Shown in pieces: positions 49,624 to 58,230 of a stretch of 64,000 nucleotides of DNA. The notes below the pieces were generated by a model, which made no database searches, was not told the origin of the DNA, and worked only from the letters and a program-made list of their open reading frames with translations. The position numbers were made by a program, and so were the translations under genes. The first letter of the stretch is position 1, and the number at the start of each line of letters is the position of its first letter. Source of the DNA: Poriferisodalis sp965221195 (lineage in GTDB: Bacteria > Actinomycetota > Acidimicrobiia > Acidimicrobiales > Poriferisodalaceae); NCBI GenBank assembly GCA_965221195.1, contig OZ244864.1:2418001-2482000 (forward strand), in the 5' to 3' direction.

Positions 49624-51168
49624 TCAACCGGGATACCCGAGTGTGTCGGCGCTGATTGCGCCTTCGCGCAGCACGACGGGCTCCGGGCCGGTCACGTCGA
49701 CGACGGTGGATGCGATCCCGCCGGGCGCGGTGCCTGCGATGACAGTTGCGGGATAGACGGCGAGGCTTGCTGCGGCCTCTTCGGCATCAGCAAGGGTGAG
49801 GCTTCCGTGCCGGTTTGCGCTGGTGCCCGTCACCGGTCCGGTTTCGTCGATGAGCCAGCGAAGCCAACCCAGCGCCGGAACACGGATACCCAGCGTCTCG
49901 CGTCCATGCAACGGGTCGGGTCCGCCGCGGCGGCGAGCCACAATCGTCAAACCTCCCGGCCAATGCTCCTCTGCCAGCACACGGGCTGCTGGACTCATCT
50001 CGACCAGTTCGGCGGCCTGCTCCGGACCTGACACCAAGATCGGCATCGGCTCGGTGTGCGGGCGCTCCTTGGCATCGCAGACGCGGGCGACAGCCTCGGT
50101 GTCGCCGTAACGCGCCATGATCCCGCAGATGGTGTCGGTGGGCGCCACGGCAAAGCCCCCGGCGCGCAGAGCCTCGGCTGCAGCGCCGATCGCCTCGGCC
50201 GTCGGCTCACCGGTCGGGCGGAGCACCACGAGGGCACGATTGCGCCCAGCCAAGTCGCGTTTGACGCTCACACGCTCATACCCGCGTGCCAGTGCCAGAG
50301 CCGCCGCGCGCTGAGCCTGCTGCGGCGCGAGTTCAACTGCCAGCATGCCGCCCGGCACCAGCCAGCTTCGTGCGTCGCGCACGATCACCAGCAACGCATC
50401 GAGTCCTTCTGGGCCGGCGTACAAGGCCTCGTGCGGCTCCCACTCACGAACCTCAGCAGGCAGTTCATCGCCGTCGGCTACATAGGGAGGGTTCGCCACA
50501 ATTACATCTAGGCGTTCGCGTACATCTAGGCGTTCGCGCTGGGGATCATCGGAATCTGGACTGAGTCGGACATCGGCAAGAGCTTCGAACCAGTCGCCGC
50601 GGTGCAGCGAAACCCGCGCCGCAGCATGCCCTAGACCTGCCAAGTTGTCGGCAGCCAGCGCCAGAGCATCGGGCGAGTTATCGCTGGCGAACACTCGTGC
50701 GTTAGGCACTTCGTGTGCTATCGACAAGGCGATTGCACCGCTGCCTGTGCCAAGGTCGGCCACGTTGAGCTCTGCTCGGTGCCGGGCTGCGTCGTTGAGC
50801 CAGTCGATGGCGATGCCAGCCACTACCTCGGTCTCGGGCCGAGGGATGAGCGCCCGAGCGTCAGTTGCCAAATCGAGCTGGCGGAATCCCCAACTACCGA
50901 GCACGTACTGCAGCGGCTCGCCTGCGGCCCGGCGGGCCGCCATGGCATCGGCATGGGCCACCATCCGCACCGTCATCGCAATCTGCGGAACAAGAGAGAT
51001 GTCGGCAACAGCCCGCCCGCTGGCTTGCGCTGCGATGTGGCGCGCGCTTACGTCGGGATCGCTGATGTCGGCTGAGGCGAGTTGCTCTCGCAGACCGCGA
51101 TACAGCTCTCCGAGCGTCAACGCATGCTCGTCGGACATATGGCCGTCGGATGCACGACCGTCGGACAT
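49624..51168 (-). CDS. PrmC-Sua5 fusion: release-factor glutamine methyltransferase plus threonylcarbamoyl-AMP synthase
   Basis: 514-residue fused protein. The first part (to about 305) is PrmC/HemK: LGSWGFRQLDL, VADLGTGSGAIAL (SAM site) and VIVANPPYVADGDE (NPPY active site), which methylates the GGQ glutamine of release factors. The second part (about 325-514) is a Sua5/YrdC domain: APTDTICGIMARYG, LTIVARRRGG, TGTSANRHG and STVVDVTGPEPVVLREG, making the tRNA t6A precursor. The order prmC-sua5 is common as separate genes; here they are one frame. A duplicated 18-bp unit lies inside. ATG 51168 has GAGAGG upstream. Adjacent to its substrate gene prfA. Confidence 0.9.
   Translation of the reverse strand: MSDGRASDGHMSDEHALTLGELYRGLREQLASADISDPDVSARHIAAQASGRAVADISLVPQIAMTVRMVAHADAMAARRAAGEPLQYVLGSWGFRQLDLATDARALIPRPETEVVAGIAIDWLNDAARHRAELNVADLGTGSGAIALSIAHEVPNARVFASDNSPDALALAADNLAGLGHAAARVSLHRGDWFEALADVRLSPDSDDPQRERLDVRERLDVIVANPPYVADGDELPAEVREWEPHEALYAGPEGLDALLVIVRDARSWLVPGGMLAVELAPQQAQRAAALALARGYERVSVKRDLAGRNRALVVLRPTGEPTAEAIGAAAEALRAGGFAVAPTDTICGIMARYGDTEAVARVCDAKERPHTEPMPILVSGPEQAAELVEMSPAARVLAEEHWPGGLTIVARRRGGPDPLHGRETLGIRVPALGWLRWLIDETGPVTGTSANRHGSLTLADAEEAAASLAVYPATVIAGTAPGGIASTVVDVTGPEPVVLREGAISADTLGYPG
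50503..50538 (-). repeat. 18-bp tandem duplication in the prmC part
   Basis: TACATCTAGGCGTTCGCG twice, encoding RERLDV twice just before the NPPY-containing strand. Confidence 0.94.
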
Positions 51169-51264
51169 ATGGGGTACCTCTCGCCGGTGGTTGCAGTGGA
51201 GTCGCTGGGCCGACCGGGGGCGGGTCGATTCAGCGACAGCGGCACCGCTAGGTCGCCCTGCAAT

Positions 51265-52398
<1,134 letters not shown>

Positions 52399-52410
52399 GA
52401 ACTCAGGCTA
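52399..52410 (-). promoter_or_regulatory. -10 box TAGCCT, 6 nt before prfA GTG
   Basis: Leaderless arrangement; the upstream 60 bp are a tandem repeat with no clear -35. Confidence 0.45.
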
Positions 52411-52429
52411 GAAGCATGGCTGCGGGTCT

Positions 52430-52491
52430 GACCCGGGACTGGGCTACCCCGGGACTGGGCTGGCCAGTGACTGGGCTGGCCAGTGACTGGG
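52430..52491. repeat. 16-17-bp tandem repeat upstream of prfA
   Basis: Four diverged copies of a unit containing CCxGxGACTGGGCT; lies directly upstream of the prfA promoter box, in the short gap after the unknown gene. Confidence 0.88.
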
Positions 52492-52525
52492 TTCAGATTG
52501 CAACCGCTCAACTATTACTCCACCA

Positions 52526-53752
52526 TTACTCCACCGCTCGCCAGCCATCATCGATCTCAACAATCTGGGCAGGATGTCGCAACTTGGCTGCCATGGCTCG
52601 GATCGCCTTGTGGACATCGCGCCGAGGCAAGGCGATGGTTAGCTCGGCATCGGGATCAAGCAACAATCGAGCGTCGGCGGCAAACGGCACTACGTCGAGG
52701 TCGATACCGACACAAGTCACGACCACCAGCCGTCGGCCCTCTGGGGTCAATCCGTAGGCCACCGCAGGCGAAGAGTCTTTAGGCCCTGCGCGTGCGAGGG
52801 GCGGCGAGGCTGCTCGCAGGCGACCTGCCTGGCACAAGTCCGGTCGGCGGATCAACAGCGAGCGCAGCAAGCGGGCTGCGCCCATCCGGTTGAGAGGATG
52901 CGGCTGAGCTCCAGGCGAGCGATGCACAGACACCGTCTCTGCAATGCGCCGAACGGCTTCGGCGGTGGGCTCATCTGGGTGCAGCAGCGAGAATGCCTCC
53001 CGGTCGTGCGCACCGACCCCGACTTGGATCTGCCACGCCAACCCAGACTCAGCAGACCCAGACTCAGCAGAGCTGTCGCAAACCTTGTCGTCAGACGCCG
53101 CTGTGCTGCTGGCAGCGGCCACCGCCGCTGTGCTGCTGGCAGCGGCCACCGCCGCTGTGCTGCTGGCAGCGGCTACCGCCGCTGATGCTGGGACGATGCG
53201 TGCTACCTCAAGACCCTCCACTTCGCCGGTGATAACACCGTGCTCGACTGCGATTTCGACACCGGCACTGGCGAGCAGCGCAATGAGTTCTGGCACGCGT
53301 GGCGGTGCGGACTCGACGGGCCGAGGCGCCGGCACTGTTGCTTTCGCACTTGCGTCAGTAACCGTCCACACCGCCGGTGCTGGCGCAAAACACGCTGCGC
53401 GACGAGCGAGCACATCGCCGTGGGTGGATGCAAAAATATGCACATCGCTGCTAAGGGCCTGCTCAGCGAACGCCAAAGCACCGCCGAGCGCCCGCTCGGT
53501 TCGTTCCTGAGCGAGGCACACAGCAACGACAGAATCATCTGTGCTGTCGGCATCTGTGCAGTTGGAATCCGTGCTGTCGGCCCCACCCGCGTCACTTGCC
53601 TGTCTCGGTGGGACTGCTAGGCCGAAAGCGCCCTCGTCGGTACCCGACACCTCAGTCAGCTCTAGGTCGAGTGTGTTGCGGGCCAGCACTCGCAGCTTGG
53701 CAGCATGCAGCGCCCGTATCCGGTCAACCCCAAGCGTCATGGCAACAGTCAC
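52526..53752 (-). CDS. Conserved-looking protein of unknown function beside prfA
   Basis: 408-residue protein I do not recognise. It has two compact regions: an N-terminal part (about 1-230: VDRIRALHAAKLRVLARNTLDLELTE, then VAVCLAQERTERALGGALAFAE) and a C-terminal part (about 260-408: LLHPDEPTAEAVRRIAETV, GLTPEGRRLVVVTCVGIDLDVVP, DAELTIALPRRDVHKAIRAMA). Between them are three perfect nine-residue units (AAVAAASST) from a 27-bp repeat. No membrane segment or catalytic motif is evident. It sits between prfA and cutA where other Actinobacteria have no fixed gene. Codon use is ordinary for the window. Confidence 0.65.
   Translation of the reverse strand: MTVAMTLGVDRIRALHAAKLRVLARNTLDLELTEVSGTDEGAFGLAVPPRQASDAGGADSTDSNCTDADSTDDSVVAVCLAQERTERALGGALAFAEQALSSDVHIFASTHGDVLARRAACFAPAPAVWTVTDASAKATVPAPRPVESAPPRVPELIALLASAGVEIAVEHGVITGEVEGLEVARIVPASAAVAAASSTAAVAAASSTAAVAAASSTAASDDKVCDSSAESGSAESGLAWQIQVGVGAHDREAFSLLHPDEPTAEAVRRIAETVSVHRSPGAQPHPLNRMGAARLLRSLLIRRPDLCQAGRLRAASPPLARAGPKDSSPAVAYGLTPEGRRLVVVTCVGIDLDVVPFAADARLLLDPDAELTIALPRRDVHKAIRAMAAKLRHPAQIVEIDDGWRAVE
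53098..53178 (-). repeat. 27-bp tandem repeat, three copies
   Basis: GCCGCTGTGCTGCTGGCAGC-type unit of 27 bp at 53098, 53125 and 53152, perfect except one base in the last; encodes SSTAAVAAA. A smaller 15-bp repeat (AGACTCAGCAGACCC) lies just downstream at about 53044-53073. Confidence 0.95.
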
Positions 53753-53890
53753 CGGCCTGCCTAACGCCCCAGCAGCCTCGGGTTGTCTGCGGCAACGGTT
53801 GCGTAAACAATGCCGCCTGCTACCGCGGTCATCAGTTGCGGGCGCGGCCTGGTGATCCAGAGCCGACTTAGCGCCAAAGCAAGCTGTTTA

Positions 53891-54247
53891 TCAGACAAGC
53901 TCACCAATAGCGGTATCGGGCTGAGAAGCACCACCACCTCGCGTTGAGTCACCAAGCCAACCCTCAACTCTAGGTCCCGTCTTCGTCACGGGCACAACCG
54001 CAATCGACGGCGTTACATAGCTGTGCAAAACGCCGATTACTTCTATGATCTCGTCTACGCGAGCGTCAACCGTCTTGAACAAAACAGTGACCTCTTGGCG
54101 GTTTACCACCTCGCCATCCCACCAATACGTGCTTGTGATTGGCCAAGTCTGCCCGGCTGCTGCAAGGCGAAGCCGCACAACCTCACGCACGATCTCAGCT
54201 GCTTCGCTTGCCGACGGGCAACTCACTACAACTAAAGCAGGCTTCAT
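53891..54247 (-). CDS. cutA: CutA1-like divalent-ion tolerance protein
   Basis: Small trimeric cytoplasmic protein, 118 residues, linked to copper tolerance in some bacteria. Matches: VVVSCPSASEAAEIVREVV, TSTYWWDGEVVNRQEVTVLFKT and IIEVIGVLHSYVTPSIAVVPV. The C-terminal 25 residues are extra and low complexity. ATG 54247 starts 3 bp after the previous gene's stop codon on the same strand. Confidence 0.88.
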   Translation of the reverse strand: MKPALVVVSCPSASEAAEIVREVVRLRLAAAGQTWPITSTYWWDGEVVNRQEVTVLFKTVDARVDEIIEVIGVLHSYVTPSIAVVPVTKTGPRVEGWLGDSTRGGGASQPDTAIGELV

Positions 54248-54249
54248 GG

Positions 54250-54702
54250 CTACGTTTCCCGCCGAGCACTCATGGGGTGCGCTGCTGGAAGGTCGTCTGC
54301 ATCGCTATGAGCCGTCATAAGTCTCTCCGCATCGCTTTGCGGCACTTCCTCTGCGTGAAGCATCTGCAACGCTAGATTCTCCTGCCAATCAGATGCTAGG
54401 CGGCCTGTCGCACGCCACTTACGCACTGTGGACAAATCTAGCTTCGGCTCCATCGTGCATGCCTCATGAATCAGGTCACGCAAGGCGTTCGACAGCTTGC
54501 CTGCTGCTTGCAAAGTCCCCGCACCCGGGCTGGCATCCTTCTCAATATCAGCCATGAGTCCGCGAACCTTGGAGATTTCAACCCACACTCGCCTCCGCTG
54601 GTCGTCTTCTAACCGACGACGGCGACGGCGCTCTAGGAAGTACGGCAGCAGACCCAATGCTGCCACCAAGAGCGGAACCCAGATATTCGCAGCAGCATTC
54701 AT
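54250..54702 (-). CDS. Hypothetical membrane-anchored protein
   Basis: 150-residue protein of unknown function with one N-terminal hydrophobic segment (IWVPLLVAALGLLPYF), an Arg-rich stretch (ERRRRRRLEDDQRRR) typical of the cytoplasmic side, and a helical soluble part rich in Asp, Glu and Leu. Start ATG 54702 is preferred to the TTG at 54705. It lies between cutA and rpmE on the same strand. Coding is judged by frame continuity, amphipathic pattern and context. Confidence 0.55.
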   Translation of the reverse strand: MNAAANIWVPLLVAALGLLPYFLERRRRRRLEDDQRRRVWVEISKVRGLMADIEKDASPGAGTLQAAGKLSNALRDLIHEACTMEPKLDLSTVRKWRATGRLASDWQENLALQMLHAEEVPQSDAERLMTAHSDADDLPAAHPMSARRET

Positions 54703-54756
54703 CAACCAGCAGCCTCGTTACCTCAGCGACCTGATCACCAGATCAACAGGTCAAAC

Positions 54757-55014
54757 TCAGCTTCGTCGTTTGCGTTGGCCGTAGCGCCGTTCAAAGCGCT
54801 CCACCCGACCGGCTGTGTCAACGATCTTCATTTGGCCAGTGAAGAACGGGTGGCTAGCGCTGGATAGCTCAACGTTGGCCAACGGGTAGGTATTGCCGTC
54901 TGTCCACTCAATGGTGTCGCTGGTCTCGATTGTTGACTGCGTCAAGAAAGCAAAGTCGGCACCCGCATCGCGGAACACGACAGGTCGGTACTGGGGATGG
55001 ATGTCGCTCTTCAT
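54757..55014 (-). CDS. rpmE2: 50S ribosomal protein L31 type B (zinc-independent)
   Basis: Ribosomal large-subunit protein, 85 residues. MKSDIHPQYRPVVFRDAG, NTYPLANVELSSASHPFFTG and DTAGRVERFERRYG are the type B sequence; the four zinc cysteines of type A are absent. Zinc-free L31 is often expressed when zinc is low, but here it takes the ordinary rpmE place next to rho and prfA, so it may be the only L31. Confidence 0.94.
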   Translation of the reverse strand: MKSDIHPQYRPVVFRDAGADFAFLTQSTIETSDTIEWTDGNTYPLANVELSSASHPFFTGQMKIVDTAGRVERFERRYGQRKRRS

Positions 55015-55132
55015 GGCTGTCTTTGCTGCTTTGCTACCTTAGCTTCATCGCCGTCTGTGCAGGGTCGGCTCGGGGCGGACCAGCCTAAGAGGTCGGCACG
55101 GCAATCGCAGGCAATCGAATCCGTAGAACCTC

Positions 55133-56602
55133 TCAGCGATGCTCGCCGAGGCTGAAGCTGCGGCGGGTATCGAGCCGGATCTCTCCGGCTGTCAACTCGG
55201 ACGTTTCGGGCAGCCCATCGGCGAAGGCGATCTCAAGATTGGCTACCTCACGCAGCCGGGCAGCGGCTAGGTCGTCGTTGGCACTGCCCGTGGAAGTGCG
55301 CGCTGTTGCCACCATGGTGATGGAGCCGGCCTCTTCTAGGTTCCGGGCACCCCCGAAGAACCGCAACGCCGACGCAATGGCAGCGCCAACGGCATCGGCG
55401 GGTTGGTTGCGCCCGTTGCCGCTCGCCGCATAGGCGCGAGCAAGGCGTGTCAACCCGTCGAAGAGGATGACCACGTCGTCTCCAGCTTCTGCCATGCGCT
55501 TGGTGCGCTCCAGCGTGAGCTCGGCGACGGCGAGATGCTCCTCGGGAGGCCTGTCGAAGCCAGAGGCCAGAACCTCGCCGGATGTCTCCAACCGCCGAGT
55601 CATCTCGGTTACATCTTCCGGCCGTTCTGAGATCAGCAAAACAATCAGATGAATGTCGGAATGACGCTCTCGAAGAGCTGCGGCCATCGCCGCCAGCAGC
55701 GGCGCCGCCGGACGAGTTCCCTTGACCGTAAGCAATCCGCGCGATCCCATACCGATTGGTGCCCCAGTGTCGATAGCTGCGAGCAGCCCAGTGGGGTGGG
55801 CGCCGCTCAGCAGCAACGGCTCGGTTGGCAACACGGGAGTGAGGCTGTCGAACAGCGGACGGTCAGGGTTCTCAGGCGGTGGCGCGCCGTTGAGTGTGTC
55901 TAAGCGCAACAGTGCAGGATTGCGCTCGCTTCGGGCCGCCGGTCGGCTCACACCGGTGACGCGATCGCCTCGACGCAGGTCATACTGGCGCACCTGGCGA
56001 GCCGCGACGTACACATCGTCGGCAGAGGGCAGCGGCCCGTTGGTGCGCAAAAAGCCGTACCCCTCATCACGTAGGTCCAGCAGCCCATCGCAATGCACGG
56101 TCTCTCCGGCAATCGATGCGTCTTCGCGACCACGTCCACGCCGACGGCTGCGACGGTTGCCCTCGGGAGCTATCGGCACCTCAGATGAGGAGTCGTCGGC
56201 ATCTGATGGTGCCTCGGGGGCTGAGCTGTCATCGGGCGCTGCGCTGTCATCGGGTTCCGCTGAGCGGGGCAACGGCGATGTTTGAAGGGTAGAACCGTCG
56301 GGGCCTGAACCAGATGTGACCGGGCCAGATGTGACAGGGCCAGGGCTGCGAGTACGCGTCGTGACGGCAGGCGCTGGATCTGGCTCGGCAGGGTCGTCGG
56401 AACGCAAAACCTCGTCGTTCACTAGTGCATCGCTGGGCTGTTCCGACGCAAAAGCGCCGTGTTCCTCCGGCGCAAGAATGGCGCTGACAATCGTGGCCTT
56501 GCGAGCACGGGGAGCAACCTCAACGCCCAGCGCTGCGGCGATCTGGAGCAGCTCGTCACGCTCCTTAGATTCAAGCAAAGCGCGATCCGGCGTATTCAAC
56601 AT
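55133..56602 (-). CDS. rho: Rho-like protein without Walker A motif and with short C-terminus
   Basis: Homologue of transcription terminator Rho, 489 residues. Residues 1-45 are the Rho N-terminal helical domain; 46-165 are a disordered Ser/Pro/Asp and Arg-rich linker; 168-237 are the RNA-binding cold-shock-like domain (LLDLRDEGYGFLRTNG, DDVYVAARQVRQYDLR); the ATPase fold is 250-489. LIVLLISERPEDVTEM and VVILFDGLTRLARAY (Walker B) align with E. coli Rho without gaps, but the P-loop position (294-300) reads KGTRPAA instead of PPKAGKT. The C-terminal part (RRSFSLGEHR) stops about 70 residues early. The locus is the normal rho place. ATPase and helicase activity are doubtful. Confidence 0.85.
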   Translation of the reverse strand: MLNTPDRALLESKERDELLQIAAALGVEVAPRARKATIVSAILAPEEHGAFASEQPSDALVNDEVLRSDDPAEPDPAPAVTTRTRSPGPVTSGPVTSGSGPDGSTLQTSPLPRSAEPDDSAAPDDSSAPEAPSDADDSSSEVPIAPEGNRRSRRRGRGREDASIAGETVHCDGLLDLRDEGYGFLRTNGPLPSADDVYVAARQVRQYDLRRGDRVTGVSRPAARSERNPALLRLDTLNGAPPPENPDRPLFDSLTPVLPTEPLLLSGAHPTGLLAAIDTGAPIGMGSRGLLTVKGTRPAAPLLAAMAAALRERHSDIHLIVLLISERPEDVTEMTRRLETSGEVLASGFDRPPEEHLAVAELTLERTKRMAEAGDDVVILFDGLTRLARAYAASGNGRNQPADAVGAAIASALRFFGGARNLEEAGSITMVATARTSTGSANDDLAAARLREVANLEIAFADGLPETSELTAGEIRLDTRRSFSLGEHR

Positions 56603-56727
56603 AGCTACCTCAAGTGTTCCTGCCCGAGCCCAGCCGGGCAGCGAAGCGAGCGTGCGTTAGCTGGGCCGGACTCTGTCATCCGACGCAGCGATCCGGTCCC
56701 ATGATGCCCAAGCGGACTCTGCGCCGA

Positions 56728-56762
56728 ACATGCCCTGCACTTGAGCATGCCCTGCACTGGGG
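56728..56762. repeat. 17-bp direct repeat in the thrC-rho gap
   Basis: Two copies of CATGCCCTGCACTTGAG-like unit (second with CTGGGG end) in the 204-bp gap between thrC and rho, which otherwise shows no gene and no clear terminator. Confidence 0.8.
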
Positions 56763-56806
56763 AGCCGTCAACCAGCGCCAACGCTACCGCCGACGGCCTA
56801 GCGCCG

Positions 56807-58207
56807 CTACTGCGAAGCTGCTACGGCGACGAAGTCGCGCAGAGCAGCGAAGTCATTCGGAAGCCCTGTGAAATGCTCAGTGCGCCCGGCGAGAGCGGCC
56901 AGCGCTGGGGGCATCTCAGGTTCGATGCCCGTGGCATTGGAAACCGCCGCGGCGAACTTGGCCGGATGAGCCGTGGACATAACAGCCATAGGCATGCTGG
57001 GCTCGCCGACCGGAGCACCACGACGTGCCACCGCAAGAGCCACTGCGGTATGGGGATCGACCAGCCGACTGTCGGTGGCGTGTACCGCCGCCATCGTGGC
57101 GGCCACTTCGGTTTCGTTCGCCGAGTCGGCATCAAAGCCCGCACGCAGCCCAGCCAGCACGTCGGGCGCGAGCACGAGTGCGCCCTCGGCTCGAAAGCGC
57201 GCCATGTCTGCCGCCACAACGTCACCGCGTCGGCCGCCCAGTTCAAACAGCAGACGCTCGACGTTGCTTGACACTCCAATATCCATGGCCGGGCTAGTGG
57301 AGGGCAGCACTTTGGCGACGGTCATCTCTCCGGTGCGGTGCGTGCGAGCCATGATGTCGTTGTGGTTGGTGGCGATCACGAGCCGATCAATCGGTACGCC
57401 CATCCGACGGGCCACATCCCCGGCAAGCACATTGCCGAAGTTGCCGGTCGGCACACAGAACGACACTGAGCGGTCGGGCGCCCCGAGCCTCACCGCAGTC
57501 GTTACGTAGTAGACGGTCTGTGCCGCCACCCGCGCCCAGTTGATGCTGTTAACCGCGCCAAGTCGCATCCGCTCGCGGAACGGCCGATCCGCAAAAAGTG
57601 CTTTCACCAAATCTTGGCAGTCGTCGAACGTGCCGTCGATCGACACATTCCAGATGTTCGGGCTATCTACCGTGGTCATCTGGCGGCGCTGTATGTCGGT
57701 CACTCGACCTGCAGGGTGCAGCATCACCAGCACGATTCCGGCTCGATCGCGGCAGGCTTCGATGGCCGCCGAGCCTGTGTCACCCGACGTGGCGCCCACG
57801 ATTGTCATGGTCGTGCCTCGCCGGGCCAACTCGTGCTCAAACAGGCGGCCCAGCAACTGCAGAGCCATGTCTTTGAACGACAGCGTCGGACCCCAGTACA
57901 GCTCAGCGAGGTGCTCGCCTGAGGACAACCGACTCGTCGGCACGATGTCTGGGTGTGCAAAAGCCGAGTACGCATCGCTGGTCATCGACACCAAGTCGTC
58001 GAATCCAAGCGACGGTGCCACAAAAGGTGCCAGCACACGAGCCGCTACCTCGTAATACGGCAGGCAGGCAAATCTGGCTAGGTCGCTGCGGCTAATGGTG
58101 GGCATCTCTGTGGGCACATATAGACCACCATCAGCAGCCAAGCCTTCCAAAAGCACATCGCCGAAGCCCACAGGGGGCGCATCACCACGAGTGCTCACGT
58201 AGCGCAT
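56807..58207 (-). CDS. thrC: Threonine synthase
   Basis: PLP enzyme making threonine from phosphohomoserine, 466 residues. MRYVSTRGDAPPVGFGDVLLEGLA at the start (shown in parts: MRYVSTRGDAPP, VLLEGLAADGGLYVP) and PLP lysine in LSFKDMALQLLG; GATSGDTGSAAI and VPTGNFGNVLAG are the conserved phosphate and substrate loops. Long type II form. It follows hom by 23 bp. The expected homoserine kinase gene thrB is absent from the usual place after it. Confidence 0.95.
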   Translation of the reverse strand: MRYVSTRGDAPPVGFGDVLLEGLAADGGLYVPTEMPTISRSDLARFACLPYYEVAARVLAPFVAPSLGFDDLVSMTSDAYSAFAHPDIVPTSRLSSGEHLAELYWGPTLSFKDMALQLLGRLFEHELARRGTTMTIVGATSGDTGSAAIEACRDRAGIVLVMLHPAGRVTDIQRRQMTTVDSPNIWNVSIDGTFDDCQDLVKALFADRPFRERMRLGAVNSINWARVAAQTVYYVTTAVRLGAPDRSVSFCVPTGNFGNVLAGDVARRMGVPIDRLVIATNHNDIMARTHRTGEMTVAKVLPSTSPAMDIGVSSNVERLLFELGGRRGDVVAADMARFRAEGALVLAPDVLAGLRAGFDADSANETEVAATMAAVHATDSRLVDPHTAVALAVARRGAPVGEPSMPMAVMSTAHPAKFAAAVSNATGIEPEMPPALAALAGRTEHFTGLPNDFAALRDFVAVAASQ

Positions 58208-58230
58208 CGTTGAGCCGCCGAACTTGTCGG

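Noticed and set aside
53761..53967. 68-codon minus-strand frame between cutA and the unknown gene
   Set aside because: Overlaps the end of cutA in another frame, has no start signal and no recognisable sequence.
55133..56602. Frameshift as the cause of the missing Rho P-loop
   Set aside because: Segments before and after align with Rho without gaps in the same frame, and the other two frames around 55700-55730 do not give a GKT motif.
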